Source: Pseudomonadota bacterium (lineage in GTDB: Bacteria > Pseudomonadota > Gammaproteobacteria > Burkholderiales > Burkholderiaceae_D). From it: DNA of 16,786 bases. The translations under genes and the position numbers were made by a program. Positions 7,978-15,787 of the stretch are shown here, piece after piece. Numbering within the stretch: position 1 is the first letter of the stretch; the number at the start of each line of letters is the position of its first letter. The DNA lies in assembly GCA_023409175.1 (NCBI GenBank), contig JAEYIG010000163.1, forward strand, positions 1-16,786. Direction: 5' to 3'. The notes under the pieces were generated by a model. It searched no databases. It was not told the origin of the DNA and saw only the letters and a program-made list of their open reading frames with translations.

Positions 7978-8006
7978 ATTATAGGTTGAATGTGTTTTAT
8001 TCGTAA
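7978..8006 (-). promoter_or_regulatory. Probable sigma-70 promoter upstream of mlaD
   Basis: On the minus strand a perfect -10 hexamer TATAAT (plus positions 7978-7983) lies 17 bases from TTACGA (8001-8006), which matches the -35 consensus at three of six positions. It lies in the 85-base gap between mlaE and mlaD, unusually wide for this operon, and would give a leader of roughly 35 bases. It suggests that mlaDACB can be transcribed apart from mlaFE. Confidence 0.5.
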
Positions 8007-8020
8007 GCGCCGGTTGAAAA

Positions 8021-8797
8021 TTAGTTAAACATTAAGGCCGTCATGATGAAATCCAGCCACAAAACAAGCAAAGACGAATACACGACGGTCCTGGTCGTCG
8101 CGCTTGAAACGCCTTCCGGAGTCGGTCGCGCTTCATATCCCTGAAACAGGGCCATGAACGTGACGGCAAAACCGAATACAAGACTTTTGAGTACGCCGTT
8201 GCCGATATCGTTCCATATGTCGACACCCTGCTGCATCTGGGACCAGAATGCGCCATCATCCACACCGATCAGGACGACACCGACAATGTATCCGCCTATC
8301 ACGCCGGCCGCACTGAACAGGGTAGCCAGTAAAGGCATCGAAATGATACCTGCCCAGAAACGGGGCGCCAGAATACGTTTCAACGGATTGACGGCCATCA
8401 TATCCATGGCGGCCAGTTGTTCTCCCGCTTTCATCAACCCGATTTCGGCGGTTAGCGATGTGCCCGCCCGTCCGGCATACAGGAGCGCCGTCACGACAGG
8501 CCCCAGTTCCCGTACGAGCGAGAGAGTGACGAGAACTCCCAGTGCCTGTTCGGAACCGTACCGGATAAGAATGTAATATCCCTGAAGACCAAGGACGAAG
8601 CCGACGAACAGACCCGAGACGCAGATAATGACGAGTGACTTGTTGCCGATGAAGAAAATCTGGTCGGTAATCAGGCGCGGCCGTTTCAGGATCTGGGGGA
8701 GTGCGCGAAACAGTGTCGCAAAAATGCGGGAAGCGTAACCGATGTTGTCGATCAGCTTGCGTGTCTTGTACCCCAGGTTGCCGATGAAATTGCTCAT
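8021..8797 (-). CDS. mlaE: Phospholipid ABC transporter permease MlaE
   Basis: MlaE is the inner-membrane permease of the MlaFEDB complex and moves phospholipids between the membrane and the MCE ring. The 258-residue sequence has a conserved amphipathic start, about five hydrophobic segments and the hallmark stretch YAGRAGTSLTAEIGLMKAGE (about residues 111-130). This is followed by QLAAMDMMAVNPLKRILAPR, which is nearly invariant in the family (MlaE/YrbE, PF02405-type). The start ATG overlaps the mlaF stop by four bases (ATGA), so the two are translationally coupled. The next gene, mlaD, comes 85 bases later. Confidence 0.97.
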   Translation of the reverse strand: MSNFIGNLGYKTRKLIDNIGYASRIFATLFRALPQILKRPRLITDQIFFIGNKSLVIICVSGLFVGFVLGLQGYYILIRYGSEQALGVLVTLSLVRELGPVVTALLYAGRAGTSLTAEIGLMKAGEQLAAMDMMAVNPLKRILAPRFWAGIISMPLLATLFSAAGVIGGYIVGVVLIGVDDGAFWSQMQQGVDIWNDIGNGVLKSLVFGFAVTFMALFQGYEARPTPEGVSSATTRTVVYSSLLVLWLDFIMTALMFN

Positions 8798-9597
8798 GAT
8801 GTTTTCTCCAGTCCCAGATCCTCTGCGATAGAGGGGCCAGGATAATGGAATGGAACAGGCCCATCGGTCTCGGCATGGACGAACTGGCGAACGTAAGGGT
8901 CGGTCGATTCCATCATTTCGGCCGGAGTTCCTTCAGCGACGATTTTTCCTGAGGAGATGAAATAAACGTAATCGGCAATGGAAAACGATTCCGTCACGTC
9001 ATGTGAAACCAGCACGGATGTCGAATGCAGTGCGTCGTTTAACTTGCGGATCAGGTTGGCTGTGACACCCATTGAAATAGGGTCCAGTCCGGCAAATGGT
9101 TCATCGTAGAGAATCAACTGGGGATCCAGCGCAATGGCGCGGGCGAGTGCAACACGTCTGGCCATTCCGCCGGATATTTCTCCCGGTTCCAGCTGGGCGG
9201 CATTGCGGAGGCCGACCGCATTCAGCTTCATGAGGACCAGATCATTAATCAGCTCTTCAGGAAGATCAGTTTGTTCCCGCAGCGGAAAGGCCACGTTTTC
9301 AAAAACGGACAAATCGGTAAAGAGAGCGCCATACTGAAACAGCATTCCCATTTTTCTGCGCAACTTGTAAAGTCCTGCCGTATCGAGATCCCTGACTTCT
9401 TCCCCGTCAACAAGAACCTGACCTGACTTTGCCAGTAACTGGCCGCCGATCAGACGCAAGATCGTCGTTTTCCCTGATCCCGACCCGCCCATGACAGCAA
9501 TGACTTTGCCGCGTGGAAAAGTCATGTTGATGCCTGAAAGGATCTCACGGTCTCCGTAACCGAAAACCAGATCACGAATTTCGACAATATTGGACAC
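8794..9597 (-). CDS. mlaF: Phospholipid ABC transporter ATP-binding protein MlaF
   Basis: MlaF is the cytoplasmic ATPase that drives the Mla phospholipid transporter. In its 267 residues are Walker A GGSGSGKTT (37-45), a Q-loop in MGMLFQYGALFTDLSVFENV (about 83-102), the signature ISGGMARR (141-148), Walker B LILYDEP (161-167) and an H-loop in VLVSHDVTESF. The ISGGMARR signature and the GALFTDLSVFENV stretch are typical of Mla ATPases compared with other importers. The start is GTG at 9597; no other in-frame start gives the complete nucleotide-binding domain, and no ribosome binding site is visible before it. It is the first mla gene, 87 bases after ettA, and overlaps mlaE by four bases. Confidence 0.96.
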   Translation of the reverse strand: MSNIVEIRDLVFGYGDREILSGINMTFPRGKVIAVMGGSGSGKTTILRLIGGQLLAKSGQVLVDGEEVRDLDTAGLYKLRRKMGMLFQYGALFTDLSVFENVAFPLREQTDLPEELINDLVLMKLNAVGLRNAAQLEPGEISGGMARRVALARAIALDPQLILYDEPFAGLDPISMGVTANLIRKLNDALHSTSVLVSHDVTESFSIADYVYFISSGKIVAEGTPAEMMESTDPYVRQFVHAETDGPVPFHYPGPSIAEDLGLEKTS

Positions 9598-9628
9598 GGT
9601 ATGTTTTAAGTTCAGAAATTAATCTTGT

Positions 9629-9658
9629 ATTGTAATCCACTGCCTGCATGTGCAGCAA
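9629..9658 (-). promoter_or_regulatory. Possible promoter for the mla operon
   Basis: In the 87 bases between ettA and mlaF, on the minus strand, TACAAT (plus 9629-9634; five of six to the -10 consensus) lies 18 bases from TTGCTG (9653-9658; three of six to the -35). The fit is modest. It is the best candidate in this gap for starting mla transcription apart from ettA. Confidence 0.35.
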
Positions 9659-9684
9659 AAATTTACAATTACAGTTGTTTAAAT

Positions 9685-11352
9685 TTAACGCGTCACCGGT
9701 TTATAACGAATCCGTTTTGGTTTCGCGCCCTCTTCACCCAGACGTTTTCGCTTGTCCTCTTCATATTCCTGATAATTTCCCTCGAAAAAACGGACCTGGG
9801 AGTCCCCTTCAAACGCGATGATATGGGTTGCAATGCGGTCAAGGAACCAGCGGTCATGTGAGATCACAATGACGCTGCCGGCAAATTCGAGCAATGCGTC
9901 TTCAAGCGCACGCAAGGTTTCGACATCGAGATCGTTGGAAGGTTCGTCCAGCAGGAGGACATTTCCGCCCATCATGAGCGTTTTTGCCAGATGCAGCCTT
10001 CCTCTTTCCCCTCCGGAGAGATGGCCCACTTTCTTTTGCTGGTCGCTGCCTTTGAAATTGAAGCGGCCAAGATAGGCACGGGCGGGCATTTCAAAGCGGC
10101 CGACGGTAATCAGATCGGAACCGTTGCTGATGTCTTCGAAAACGGTTTTTTCGTTTTCGAGAGTTTCACGAGACTGGTCAACCATCGAAATCCGTGCTGT
10201 CTTTCCGATCAGGATTTCACCCTGATCCGGCTTCTCGGCACCGGTAATCATTTTGAAGAACGTCGATTTGCCTGCGCCGTTCGGGCCGATGACACCGACA
10301 ATGGCACCGGCTGGTATGATAAAGCTTAAATTGTCGATCAGCAGGCGGTCGCCGAAGCTTTTGCTGACGTTTTTGAATTCGATGACGTCATTGCCCAGTC
10401 TTTCGGCAACTGGAATGAAGATTTCCTGAGTTTCATTCCGTTTCTGGTATTCGTATTCAGACAGTTCGTTGAAGCGGGAAAGACGTGCCTTGCTTTTTGC
10501 CTGTCTGCCTTTGGGGTTTTGCCTGACCCACTCCAGTTCCTTGGCAATCGTTTTCTGGCGAGCGGATTCTTTTTGCTCTTCCTGTTTCAGGCGGATATTC
10601 TTCTGGTCGAGCCAGGAACTGTAATTGCCTTTCCAGGGGATGCCCTGTCCACGGTCCAGTTCCAGTATCCATTCTGCGGCATTGTCGAGGAAGTAGCGGT
10701 CATGGGTGATGGCGACGACTGTGCCGGGGAAGCGGTGCAGGAACTGTTCCAGCCATTCGACGGATTCCGCGTCGAGATGGTTGGTCGGTTCGTCGAGAAG
10801 CAGCATATCCGGTTGGGACAGGAGAAGGCGGCACAATGCGACACGTCTTTTTTCGCCACCGGAAAGGATCCTGATCTTTGCATCCCAGGGAGGCAGTCGC
10901 AATGCATCGGCAGCCATTTCCATCTGCTGCTCTATTTTGCTTCCATCTGCCGCAGCAATGATGGCTTCGAGTCGTGCCTGTTCACTGGCCAGTGCATCGA
11001 AATCGGCATCCGGTTCTGCATAGGCGGCATAGACGGCATCGAGTTTTTGCTGGGCTTCGATAATTTCCCCAAGTCCCCCTTCCACCGCTTCCCTGACGGT
11101 CTGTTCCGGATCGAGTGCCGGTTCCTGAGGCAGATAACCGATTTTCAGATCAGCCATAGGGATGGCTTCACCCAGGATTTCTGTGTCGAGGCCGGCCATG
11201 ATTTTCAGGAGAGTCGATTTGCCGGAGCCATTCAGGCCCAATACGCCGATTTTGGCGCCCGGGAAAAAGGACAGGGAAATATCTTTAAGAATCTGACGTT
11301 TCGGCGGCACAATCTTGCCGACACGGTTCATCGTATAAACGTATTGAGCCAT
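9685..11352 (-). CDS. ettA: Energy-dependent translational throttle protein EttA (ABC-F)
   Basis: EttA is an ABC-F ATPase that binds the ribosomal E site and gates entry into the elongation cycle according to the ATP/ADP ratio. The product is 555 residues, equal to the E. coli protein. Domain 1 has Walker A GLNGSGKST (39-47), signature LSGGEKRR (163-170) and Walker B LLLDEP with E188. Domain 2 has Walker A GPNGAGKST (356-364), signature LSGGERGR (445-452) and Walker B LLLDE with E470. The two catalytic glutamates fall at the same numbers as in E. coli EttA. The arm insertion (about 95-140) and the charged linker rich in K, R, Q and E (about 245-310) are both present. It is a soluble ATPase with no membrane segments, and its neighbours do not imply a transport role. 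It starts at an ATG with no evident ribosome binding site. Confidence 0.97.
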   Translation of the reverse strand: MAQYVYTMNRVGKIVPPKRQILKDISLSFFPGAKIGVLGLNGSGKSTLLKIMAGLDTEILGEAIPMADLKIGYLPQEPALDPEQTVREAVEGGLGEIIEAQQKLDAVYAAYAEPDADFDALASEQARLEAIIAAADGSKIEQQMEMAADALRLPPWDAKIRILSGGEKRRVALCRLLLSQPDMLLLDEPTNHLDAESVEWLEQFLHRFPGTVVAITHDRYFLDNAAEWILELDRGQGIPWKGNYSSWLDQKNIRLKQEEQKESARQKTIAKELEWVRQNPKGRQAKSKARLSRFNELSEYEYQKRNETQEIFIPVAERLGNDVIEFKNVSKSFGDRLLIDNLSFIIPAGAIVGVIGPNGAGKSTFFKMITGAEKPDQGEILIGKTARISMVDQSRETLENEKTVFEDISNGSDLITVGRFEMPARAYLGRFNFKGSDQQKKVGHLSGGERGRLHLAKTLMMGGNVLLLDEPSNDLDVETLRALEDALLEFAGSVIVISHDRWFLDRIATHIIAFEGDSQVRFFEGNYQEYEEDKRKRLGEEGAKPKRIRYKPVTR

Positions 11353-11580
11353 GATGGGATAGATAATAGGTGAATTTTATAAATCAGGCCCGATTGCCCG
11401 AGCCACAAAGCTTTAAAAATATCATGCGCAAGTGACTTGCGCAAACATAATAATAAGGCCTTGTTTTACAGCAAACAGGCTACATTCATGTATATTTAAA
11501 TAAATATGGAATGGTTTAATTTGCTTTTCGATCGAGTTTATCCTATCGTGCGAACGTTACAGTAAGGAATAGGTACTGAA
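11353..11580. promoter_or_regulatory. Divergent intergenic region between ettA and kup
   Basis: These 228 AT-rich bases must hold the promoters of ettA (leftward) and kup (rightward). No small gene is seen. I could not find a promoter with two good hexamers and proper spacing on either strand. The visible structures are a perfect 19-base palindrome at 11425-11443, an imperfect hairpin at about 11458-11480 (GCC-T-TGTTT against AAACAGGC) and an AT-rich run at 11488-11507. TAAGGA at 11563-11568 lies 12 bases before the TTG start of kup and may be its ribosome binding site. Confidence 0.55.
11425..11443. repeat. Perfect 19-base palindrome upstream of kup and ettA
   Basis: TGCGCAAGT (11425-11433) and ACTTGCGCA (11435-11443) are exact reverse complements around a single G. 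An arm length of nine with a one-base centre favours a dimeric DNA-binding site over an RNA hairpin, since a one-base loop cannot form. No T run follows on either strand, so it is not a terminator. It lies about 140 bases before kup and 73 before ettA. Confidence 0.6.
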
Positions 11581-13458
11581 TTGGCGCTAAAACCGGAAAA
11601 ACATGGCATGGCCGCAATGACGATCGCCGCGATCGGGATCGTCTATGGCGATATCGGGACCAGCCCGCTCTACACAATGAAAGCCGTTTTCATTGAAGAG
11701 CATGGCCTTGCCCTGATTCCGGAAAACATCATCGGCATCATTTCTTTGATCATCTGGGGCCTGATCCTGGTCGTCGGCGTCAAATATGTCTATATGATGC
11801 TCAGGGCCGATAACCGGGGTGAAGGCGGTATCCTTGCCCTGGTCGCGCTGGCACACAAGGCACTCCCCGACAAGTCAAAATGGCATTTGCCTCTCTTGCT
11901 GCTAGGGGTCTTCGGGGCTGCCCTCTTTTATGGGGACAGCGTCATTACGCCCGCCATTTCGGTATTATCCGCTACGGAGGGCCTGGAAGTTGCCACGCCT
12001 TTTTTCAAACCCTATATTGTCCCGATCGCCATAGCCATTCTGGTGGTGTTATATGCCGTCCAGTCAACCGGAACGGCTGGTATCGGCAAGTTTGTCGGGC
12101 CAGTCATGGTTATCTGGTTTTTGGGGCTGGCAGGCATGGGTATTGCCAATATCATCGAATCTCCCCAGATTCTGGTCGCCCTGAATCCGATCAATGCATG
12201 GGTCTTCGTCCACAATAATGCAACTGTCGCTTTTGTCGCGCTGGGGGCGATCGTACTGGCTTTTACTGGAGCCGAGGCCCTTTATGCCGATATGGGCCAC
12301 TTCGGGGCCGGTCCCATCCGCAGGGCATGGTTTTTTCTTATTTTCCCCGCACTTTCACTGAACTATCTTGGTCAGGGCGGTTTGCTGCTGTCCAATCCGG
12401 CGGCCATTTCCAATCCGTTTTTCCAACAGCTCGGTCCATGGAGCATCTACCCGCTTGTCTTCATTTCAACGATTGCGGTTGTCGTCGCGTCCCAGGCGAC
12501 CATCTCAGGCGCTTTTTCCATCACCCGTCAGGCAATCGGCCTTGGCCTGTTTCCAAGGATGAAGATTGTCCATACGTCTGCTTCCGAGATCGGGCAGATT
12601 TACATGCCGACCGTTAACTGGCTTCAGATGATTGCCGTGCTTCTGGCGATCATCGGTTTCGGCTCTTCCGACAATCTGGCGGGAGCATATGGTATCGCCG
12701 TTACCGGCACAATGACGATCACGACCATTTTGCTGTTTTTCGTGATGCATTATCACTGGAAATGGAAATTATTCCCTTGCCTGCTCATTTCGGCGGGTTT
12801 TTTCTTCGTCGATATTTTCCTCTTTTCATCCAATGTCTTAAAGATCGTGAGCGGTGGCTGGTTCCCGCTGGCGCTCGGTGTCGCGCTTTATATCCTGATG
12901 CTGACCTGGCGGCGTGGCCGGAAACTGGTGGGAGAAAGCCAGAAACGCCATGCCATCCCTCTGGATTCTTTCCTGCAGTCGCTTTTCTTTTCCCCGCCCC
13001 AGCGCGTCAAGGGAACCGCCGTGTTCCTGCGCGGTGAAAATGATGGTGTTCCGCAAGCCTTGTTGCACAACCTGTCGCATAACAAGGTTTTGCATGAACG
13101 GGTCTTTTTCCTGACGATCCATACGGAAGAAGTGCCCTGGGTACCACGCTGGGAGCGGGTGCAGATTCATGAATTGAGCCATCAGTGCTATCAGATTGAT
13201 GTCCATTATGGTTTCAAGAACGAGCCGGACATTCCGAAAGTCCTGGAATTGTGTCAGGAACACGGTTACAGCTTCGATATGATGTCGACATCGTTTTTCG
13301 TGTCAAGGCAAACGCTGATACCTTCGCCGAAATCAGGTATGGTCAAATGGCGAGAACACCTGTTCATATGGATTTCACGCAACGCACGCAGTGCGGCGGA
13401 CTATTACCAGATCCCTACCAATCGCGTTATCGAGCTTGGCGCACGAGTCGAAATCTGA
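11581..13458 (+). CDS. kup: Low-affinity potassium transporter Kup
   Basis: Kup (KUP/HAK/KT family) imports K+ with protons across the inner membrane. The 625-residue protein has the family length, about twelve transmembrane segments over residues 10-455, and a C-terminal cytoplasmic part of about 170 residues. The ion-binding signature YGDIGTSPLYT is at residues 22-32 in the first helix. A NRGEGGILALVALA stretch (about 78-91), a YGDSVITPAISVLSATEGLE stretch and a TGAEALYADMGHFG stretch are also characteristic. The start is taken as TTG at 11581, after TAAGGA and AGGT. The next in-frame ATG codons are residues 10 and 13 and would still leave the first helix intact, so the start is uncertain by 9-12 residues. 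The gene stands alone on the plus strand and ends in a strong terminator. Confidence 0.96.
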   Translation: MALKPEKHGMAAMTIAAIGIVYGDIGTSPLYTMKAVFIEEHGLALIPENIIGIISLIIWGLILVVGVKYVYMMLRADNRGEGGILALVALAHKALPDKSKWHLPLLLLGVFGAALFYGDSVITPAISVLSATEGLEVATPFFKPYIVPIAIAILVVLYAVQSTGTAGIGKFVGPVMVIWFLGLAGMGIANIIESPQILVALNPINAWVFVHNNATVAFVALGAIVLAFTGAEALYADMGHFGAGPIRRAWFFLIFPALSLNYLGQGGLLLSNPAAISNPFFQQLGPWSIYPLVFISTIAVVVASQATISGAFSITRQAIGLGLFPRMKIVHTSASEIGQIYMPTVNWLQMIAVLLAIIGFGSSDNLAGAYGIAVTGTMTITTILLFFVMHYHWKWKLFPCLLISAGFFFVDIFLFSSNVLKIVSGGWFPLALGVALYILMLTWRRGRKLVGESQKRHAIPLDSFLQSLFFSPPQRVKGTAVFLRGENDGVPQALLHNLSHNKVLHERVFFLTIHTEEVPWVPRWERVQIHELSHQCYQIDVHYGFKNEPDIPKVLELCQEHGYSFDMMSTSFFVSRQTLIPSPKSGMVKWREHLFIWISRNARSAADYYQIPTNRVIELGARVEI

Positions 13459-13463
13459 AACAG

Positions 13464-13492
13464 AAAAGCCGGAAAGTCCTTCCGGCTTTTTT
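13464..13492. terminator. Intrinsic terminator after kup, probably bidirectional
   Basis: The stem GCCGGAA (13468-13474) pairs with TTCCGGC (13480-13486) around a five-base loop, extended by four A-T pairs, and is followed by TTTTTT on the plus strand. It starts six bases after the kup stop codon. On the minus strand the same hairpin is followed by a short T run and lies just beyond the stop of the convergent Fe-S flavoprotein gene (13506), so it can serve both. Confidence 0.9.
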
Positions 13493-13505
13493 AATGTCAG
13501 ATGAG

Positions 13506-14288
13506 TCAGACGAACACTTCAGGTTCTTTTCGCTGGCTGAACCGTTCAATGAATTTTCCCCTGAATTTTTCATAATCTGCGCCACGGTATTGTCGGGATT
13601 CGTCCGGACAGACCGAAATGCAGGCGCCGCAGGAAATGCAGAGGCTTTCATCGGTCCGGGTTGAAACATCCGTGAGGGTAATGGCCTGAACAGGACAAAT
13701 GTCGGCGCAGGTGCCGCAAAGGCTGCAATTGTCACCGGAGGACGGTTTCATTGGAACGGATTTAAGTTCCTTGTATGGAAAATGGCCTTTTATCTCAAGC
13801 GGAGCGAGATCTGCCGGAGAAGCGAGGCTGTCCAGTTTTTCAAGGCAGCGTTTTGCGAAGTCTCCAATGACTTTGAGGTCATTTTCATCAGGTCGTTCAG
13901 TGGCGACTTCAGGAAAAATCGAGTGTCGTGCAATGAATGCCGCAGCGCCAATAACAATGAAGCCGTTAGTCTCCAACTGGTTTTTCAGTTCAAGCAACGC
14001 ATCGTCATATTCCCGGTTGCCATAGACGACAACAGCCATAACCGGTGTTTTATTGCCTTTCAGATGAGCAAGACTCTGGCTGCAAAGGGCCGGAAGCCTG
14101 CCATTATAGACGGGCATTGCCACAACAGTCAGCGTTTCTGCGGGAATGGCGGTTTCTTCGGCAAGAGGCTGCAAAAGAAGGTTACGGTTGCTTTTGCGGG
14201 TGGAAATTGTTTGGCCTATGGTTTCGGCAACTTTTCGGGTAGTTCCTGTCGCACTGAAGTAAATGAGTTCCGCCTCGCTGAAATGCAT
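13506..14288 (-). CDS. EFR1-type flavodoxin/ferredoxin fusion protein
   Basis: This 260-residue protein joins a flavodoxin-like N-terminal domain to a C-terminal bacterial ferredoxin domain with two [4Fe-4S] sites. The FMN phosphate loop is YFSATGTTRKVAE (10-22), with a MPVYNGRLPALCS stretch (58-70) and VVYGNREYDDALLEL (87-101) as further family marks. The cluster cysteines are C188, C191, C194 and C198 in the first motif and C217, C220, C223 and C227 in the second, each closing with CP. The arrangement fits the EFR1 ferredoxin family, common in anaerobes; the electron donors and acceptors are unknown. A strong ribosome binding site (AAAGGAGA, six bases before the ATG) and a near-consensus promoter precede it, and it ends at the terminator shared with kup, so it is probably monocistronic. 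Confidence 0.9.
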   Translation of the reverse strand: MHFSEAELIYFSATGTTRKVAETIGQTISTRKSNRNLLLQPLAEETAIPAETLTVVAMPVYNGRLPALCSQSLAHLKGNKTPVMAVVVYGNREYDDALLELKNQLETNGFIVIGAAAFIARHSIFPEVATERPDENDLKVIGDFAKRCLEKLDSLASPADLAPLEIKGHFPYKELKSVPMKPSSGDNCSLCGTCADICPVQAITLTDVSTRTDESLCISCGACISVCPDESRQYRGADYEKFRGKFIERFSQRKEPEVFV

Positions 14289-14328
14289 AACCGTCTCCTT
14301 TGTGATGGGGCTCGAAATGGATTCTTCA

Positions 14329-14356
14329 AGTATATCCGGGCTTTTGTCCCTGACAA
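14329..14356 (-). promoter_or_regulatory. Strong sigma-70 promoter for the Fe-S flavoprotein gene
   Basis: On the minus strand TTGTCA (plus 14351-14356, five of six to consensus) is 16 bases from TATACT (plus 14329-14334, five of six). The start of transcription would give a leader of about 30-35 bases before the ATG at 14288, which carries AAAGGAGA. The -35 is part of a small inverted repeat, TTGTC-AGG-GACAA, which could be an operator. Confidence 0.65.
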
Positions 14357-14399
14357 TTGCACTGCTTATAAATTTATATTATGGGCATTATTAATGAAT

Positions 14400-15284
14400 T
14401 CATTCGTCTTTTTTCAGTTGCAATGCGAGTTCGTAAAGACGATTTTTCTTGTCGCCAGTAATTTTTGCGGCCACGCTTGCTGCGGCACTGACAGGCATTT
14501 CTTCCATCAGTATGGACAATACCCGTTGTGACTCGGCATTGAGCTTATCCGACGCCGGTGCGGCACCTTCAACCAGCAGGACGAATTCCCCTTTCTTGTG
14601 ATTGGCGTCATTTTTGAACCAGTCCAGCAATTCTTCCATCGTGCAACGGTGAATTTCCTCGAAAAGCTTGGTGAGTTCCCTGGCAATGACAATCCGGCGT
14701 GTCGGTTCGAAGATTTCTGCAAGGGCGTTAAGGGTTTCCTCAATCCGGTGAGGCGCTTCATAGAAAATGAGGGCTGCCGTGGTATCAGTCAGGTTTTTCA
14801 GCGCTTCCTTGCGCTGGGTATTTTTAGTCGGCAGAAAACCGACAAAGAGGAAATTGTCGTCCGGAAAACCGGCGGCAGAAAGTGCCGTAATGGCAGCTGA
14901 TGATCCCGGGACTGGAACGACATTCAATCCCGCATTCCTGACGGCATCGACGATTTTTGCACCCGGATCGGATACGGCTGGTGTTCCGGCGTCCGAGACC
15001 AGGACGACACGTTCCCCTTTTTTCAGGCGTTCGATCAGGTATTGTCCTGCTTCCCTTTCATTGTGTTTGTGAGCGCTTACTAATTCTTTGGACAGGCCGT
15101 AGCTGGACAGCAAGGTTTTCGTGACGCGCGTATCCTCACACGCCACCACATCGGCCATGCCGAGAATATGCAGTGCCCGCAAACTGATGTCACCGATGTT
15201 CCCGATCGGGGTTGCGATCACATATAATGTCGATGTCGGAACATTTTGATGTGATAAAGATTCCATTAACTGTTGGATGGACAA
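14400..15284 (-). CDS. rsmI: 16S rRNA (cytidine-1402 2'-O)-methyltransferase RsmI
   Basis: RsmI uses S-adenosylmethionine to methylate the 2'-hydroxyl of C1402 in 16S rRNA, in the ribosomal P site. The 294 residues carry all the usual family motifs: VIATPIGNIGDIS (22-34), ACEDTR (48-53), HKHNE (72-76), VSDAGTPAVSDPG (96-108), PGSSAAITALSAAG (126-139) and YEAPHR (175-180), with a C-terminal helical part. The start is a TTG at 15284, chosen because GGAG lies six bases before it. The ATG at 15266 would shorten the protein by six residues and has no binding site. It is divergent from yraN, as in other proteobacteria. A gap of 111 bases separates it from the downstream Fe-S flavoprotein gene, which has its own promoter. 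Confidence 0.95.
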   Translation of the reverse strand: MSIQQLMESLSHQNVPTSTLYVIATPIGNIGDISLRALHILGMADVVACEDTRVTKTLLSSYGLSKELVSAHKHNEREAGQYLIERLKKGERVVLVSDAGTPAVSDPGAKIVDAVRNAGLNVVPVPGSSAAITALSAAGFPDDNFLFVGFLPTKNTQRKEALKNLTDTTAALIFYEAPHRIEETLNALAEIFEPTRRIVIARELTKLFEEIHRCTMEELLDWFKNDANHKKGEFVLLVEGAAPASDKLNAESQRVLSILMEEMPVSAAASVAAKITGDKKNRLYELALQLKKDE

Positions 15285-15390
15285 GGGAGACTCCTTTTTC
15301 AGACCGGTTTGGCTCTTTCACAGGATTTTCCCCGAGCCTTCCGCTAAATACAAGTGAAAATGTGGTCTGGCGTTTTGTATCGATTTGTTA

Positions 15391-15774
15391 ATGAGAGAAC
15401 AGCCAGTGGCTTCATCCTGTAAAATTTCGGAAGACAGACGGAAAATCGGAAGTGATGCCGAGGAAGAAGCGTTACAATTTCTGCTTCAGAATGGATTGAA
15501 TCTGGTTGAACGAAATTACCGGTGCCGGTTCGGTGAGATTGACCTGATCATGCTTCATGACAAAGAGCTTGTTTTTGTTGAAGTCCGCAAACGGAAAAGC
15601 ATGGATTTTGGTGGAGCTCTCCAGAGTGTCTCGTTCGTCAAGCAATCCAGGCTGATCAAGGCAGCCAGGCATTACCTTATGAAATACAGGCAACCTCCAG
15701 CCTGCCGTTTTGATGTGATTGCGATGGAAGGCAATCAATGTCAGTGGCTGAAAAATGTCATTGAAGCCGAATAG
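15391..15774 (+). CDS. yraN: UPF0102 (YraN) family nuclease-fold protein
   Basis: This is a 127-residue protein of the UPF0102 family, which has the restriction-endonuclease/Holliday-junction-resolvase fold; its cellular role is not settled. The core is GSDAEEEALQFLLQNGLNLV, the RNYRCRFGEIDLIM stretch (conserved E-I-D), FVEVRKRKSMDFGGALQSV (conserved E-V-R) and CRFDVIAME, which together form the metal-binding active-site pattern of the family. The ATG at 15391 is preferred over a TTG at 15385; neither has a clear ribosome binding site, and a GTG at 15406 is also possible. The sequence ends 19 bases before the SIS gene, and the set yraN-diaA-dolP is probably one operon. Confidence 0.92.
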   Translation: MREQPVASSCKISEDRRKIGSDAEEEALQFLLQNGLNLVERNYRCRFGEIDLIMLHDKELVFVEVRKRKSMDFGGALQSVSFVKQSRLIKAARHYLMKYRQPPACRFDVIAMEGNQCQWLKNVIEAE

Positions 15775-15787
15775 GTTTTTTCTATAA

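Noticed and set aside
9640..9684. Weak hairpins after ettA (ACAA-CTGTAA-TTGT, CTGC-ACAT-GCAG)
   Set aside because: The stems have only four pairs and are not followed by a proper T run, so a terminator between ettA and mlaF is not supported.
10519..11373. Open frame of 284 codons on the plus strand opposite ettA
   Set aside because: It is an antisense shadow of ettA: rich in F, C and G, with no domain and no plausible ribosome binding site. EttA matches its family along its whole length.
14393..14404. Palindrome AATGAATTCATT at the rsmI stop codon
   Set aside because: It is short, AT-rich and overlaps the stop codon; 12-base palindromes of this kind are expected by chance and no function is suggested.
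15285..15390. Search for promoters in the rsmI/yraN divergent gap
   Set aside because: No pair of hexamers with acceptable match and spacing was seen on either strand, so no promoter is claimed although one must exist nearby.
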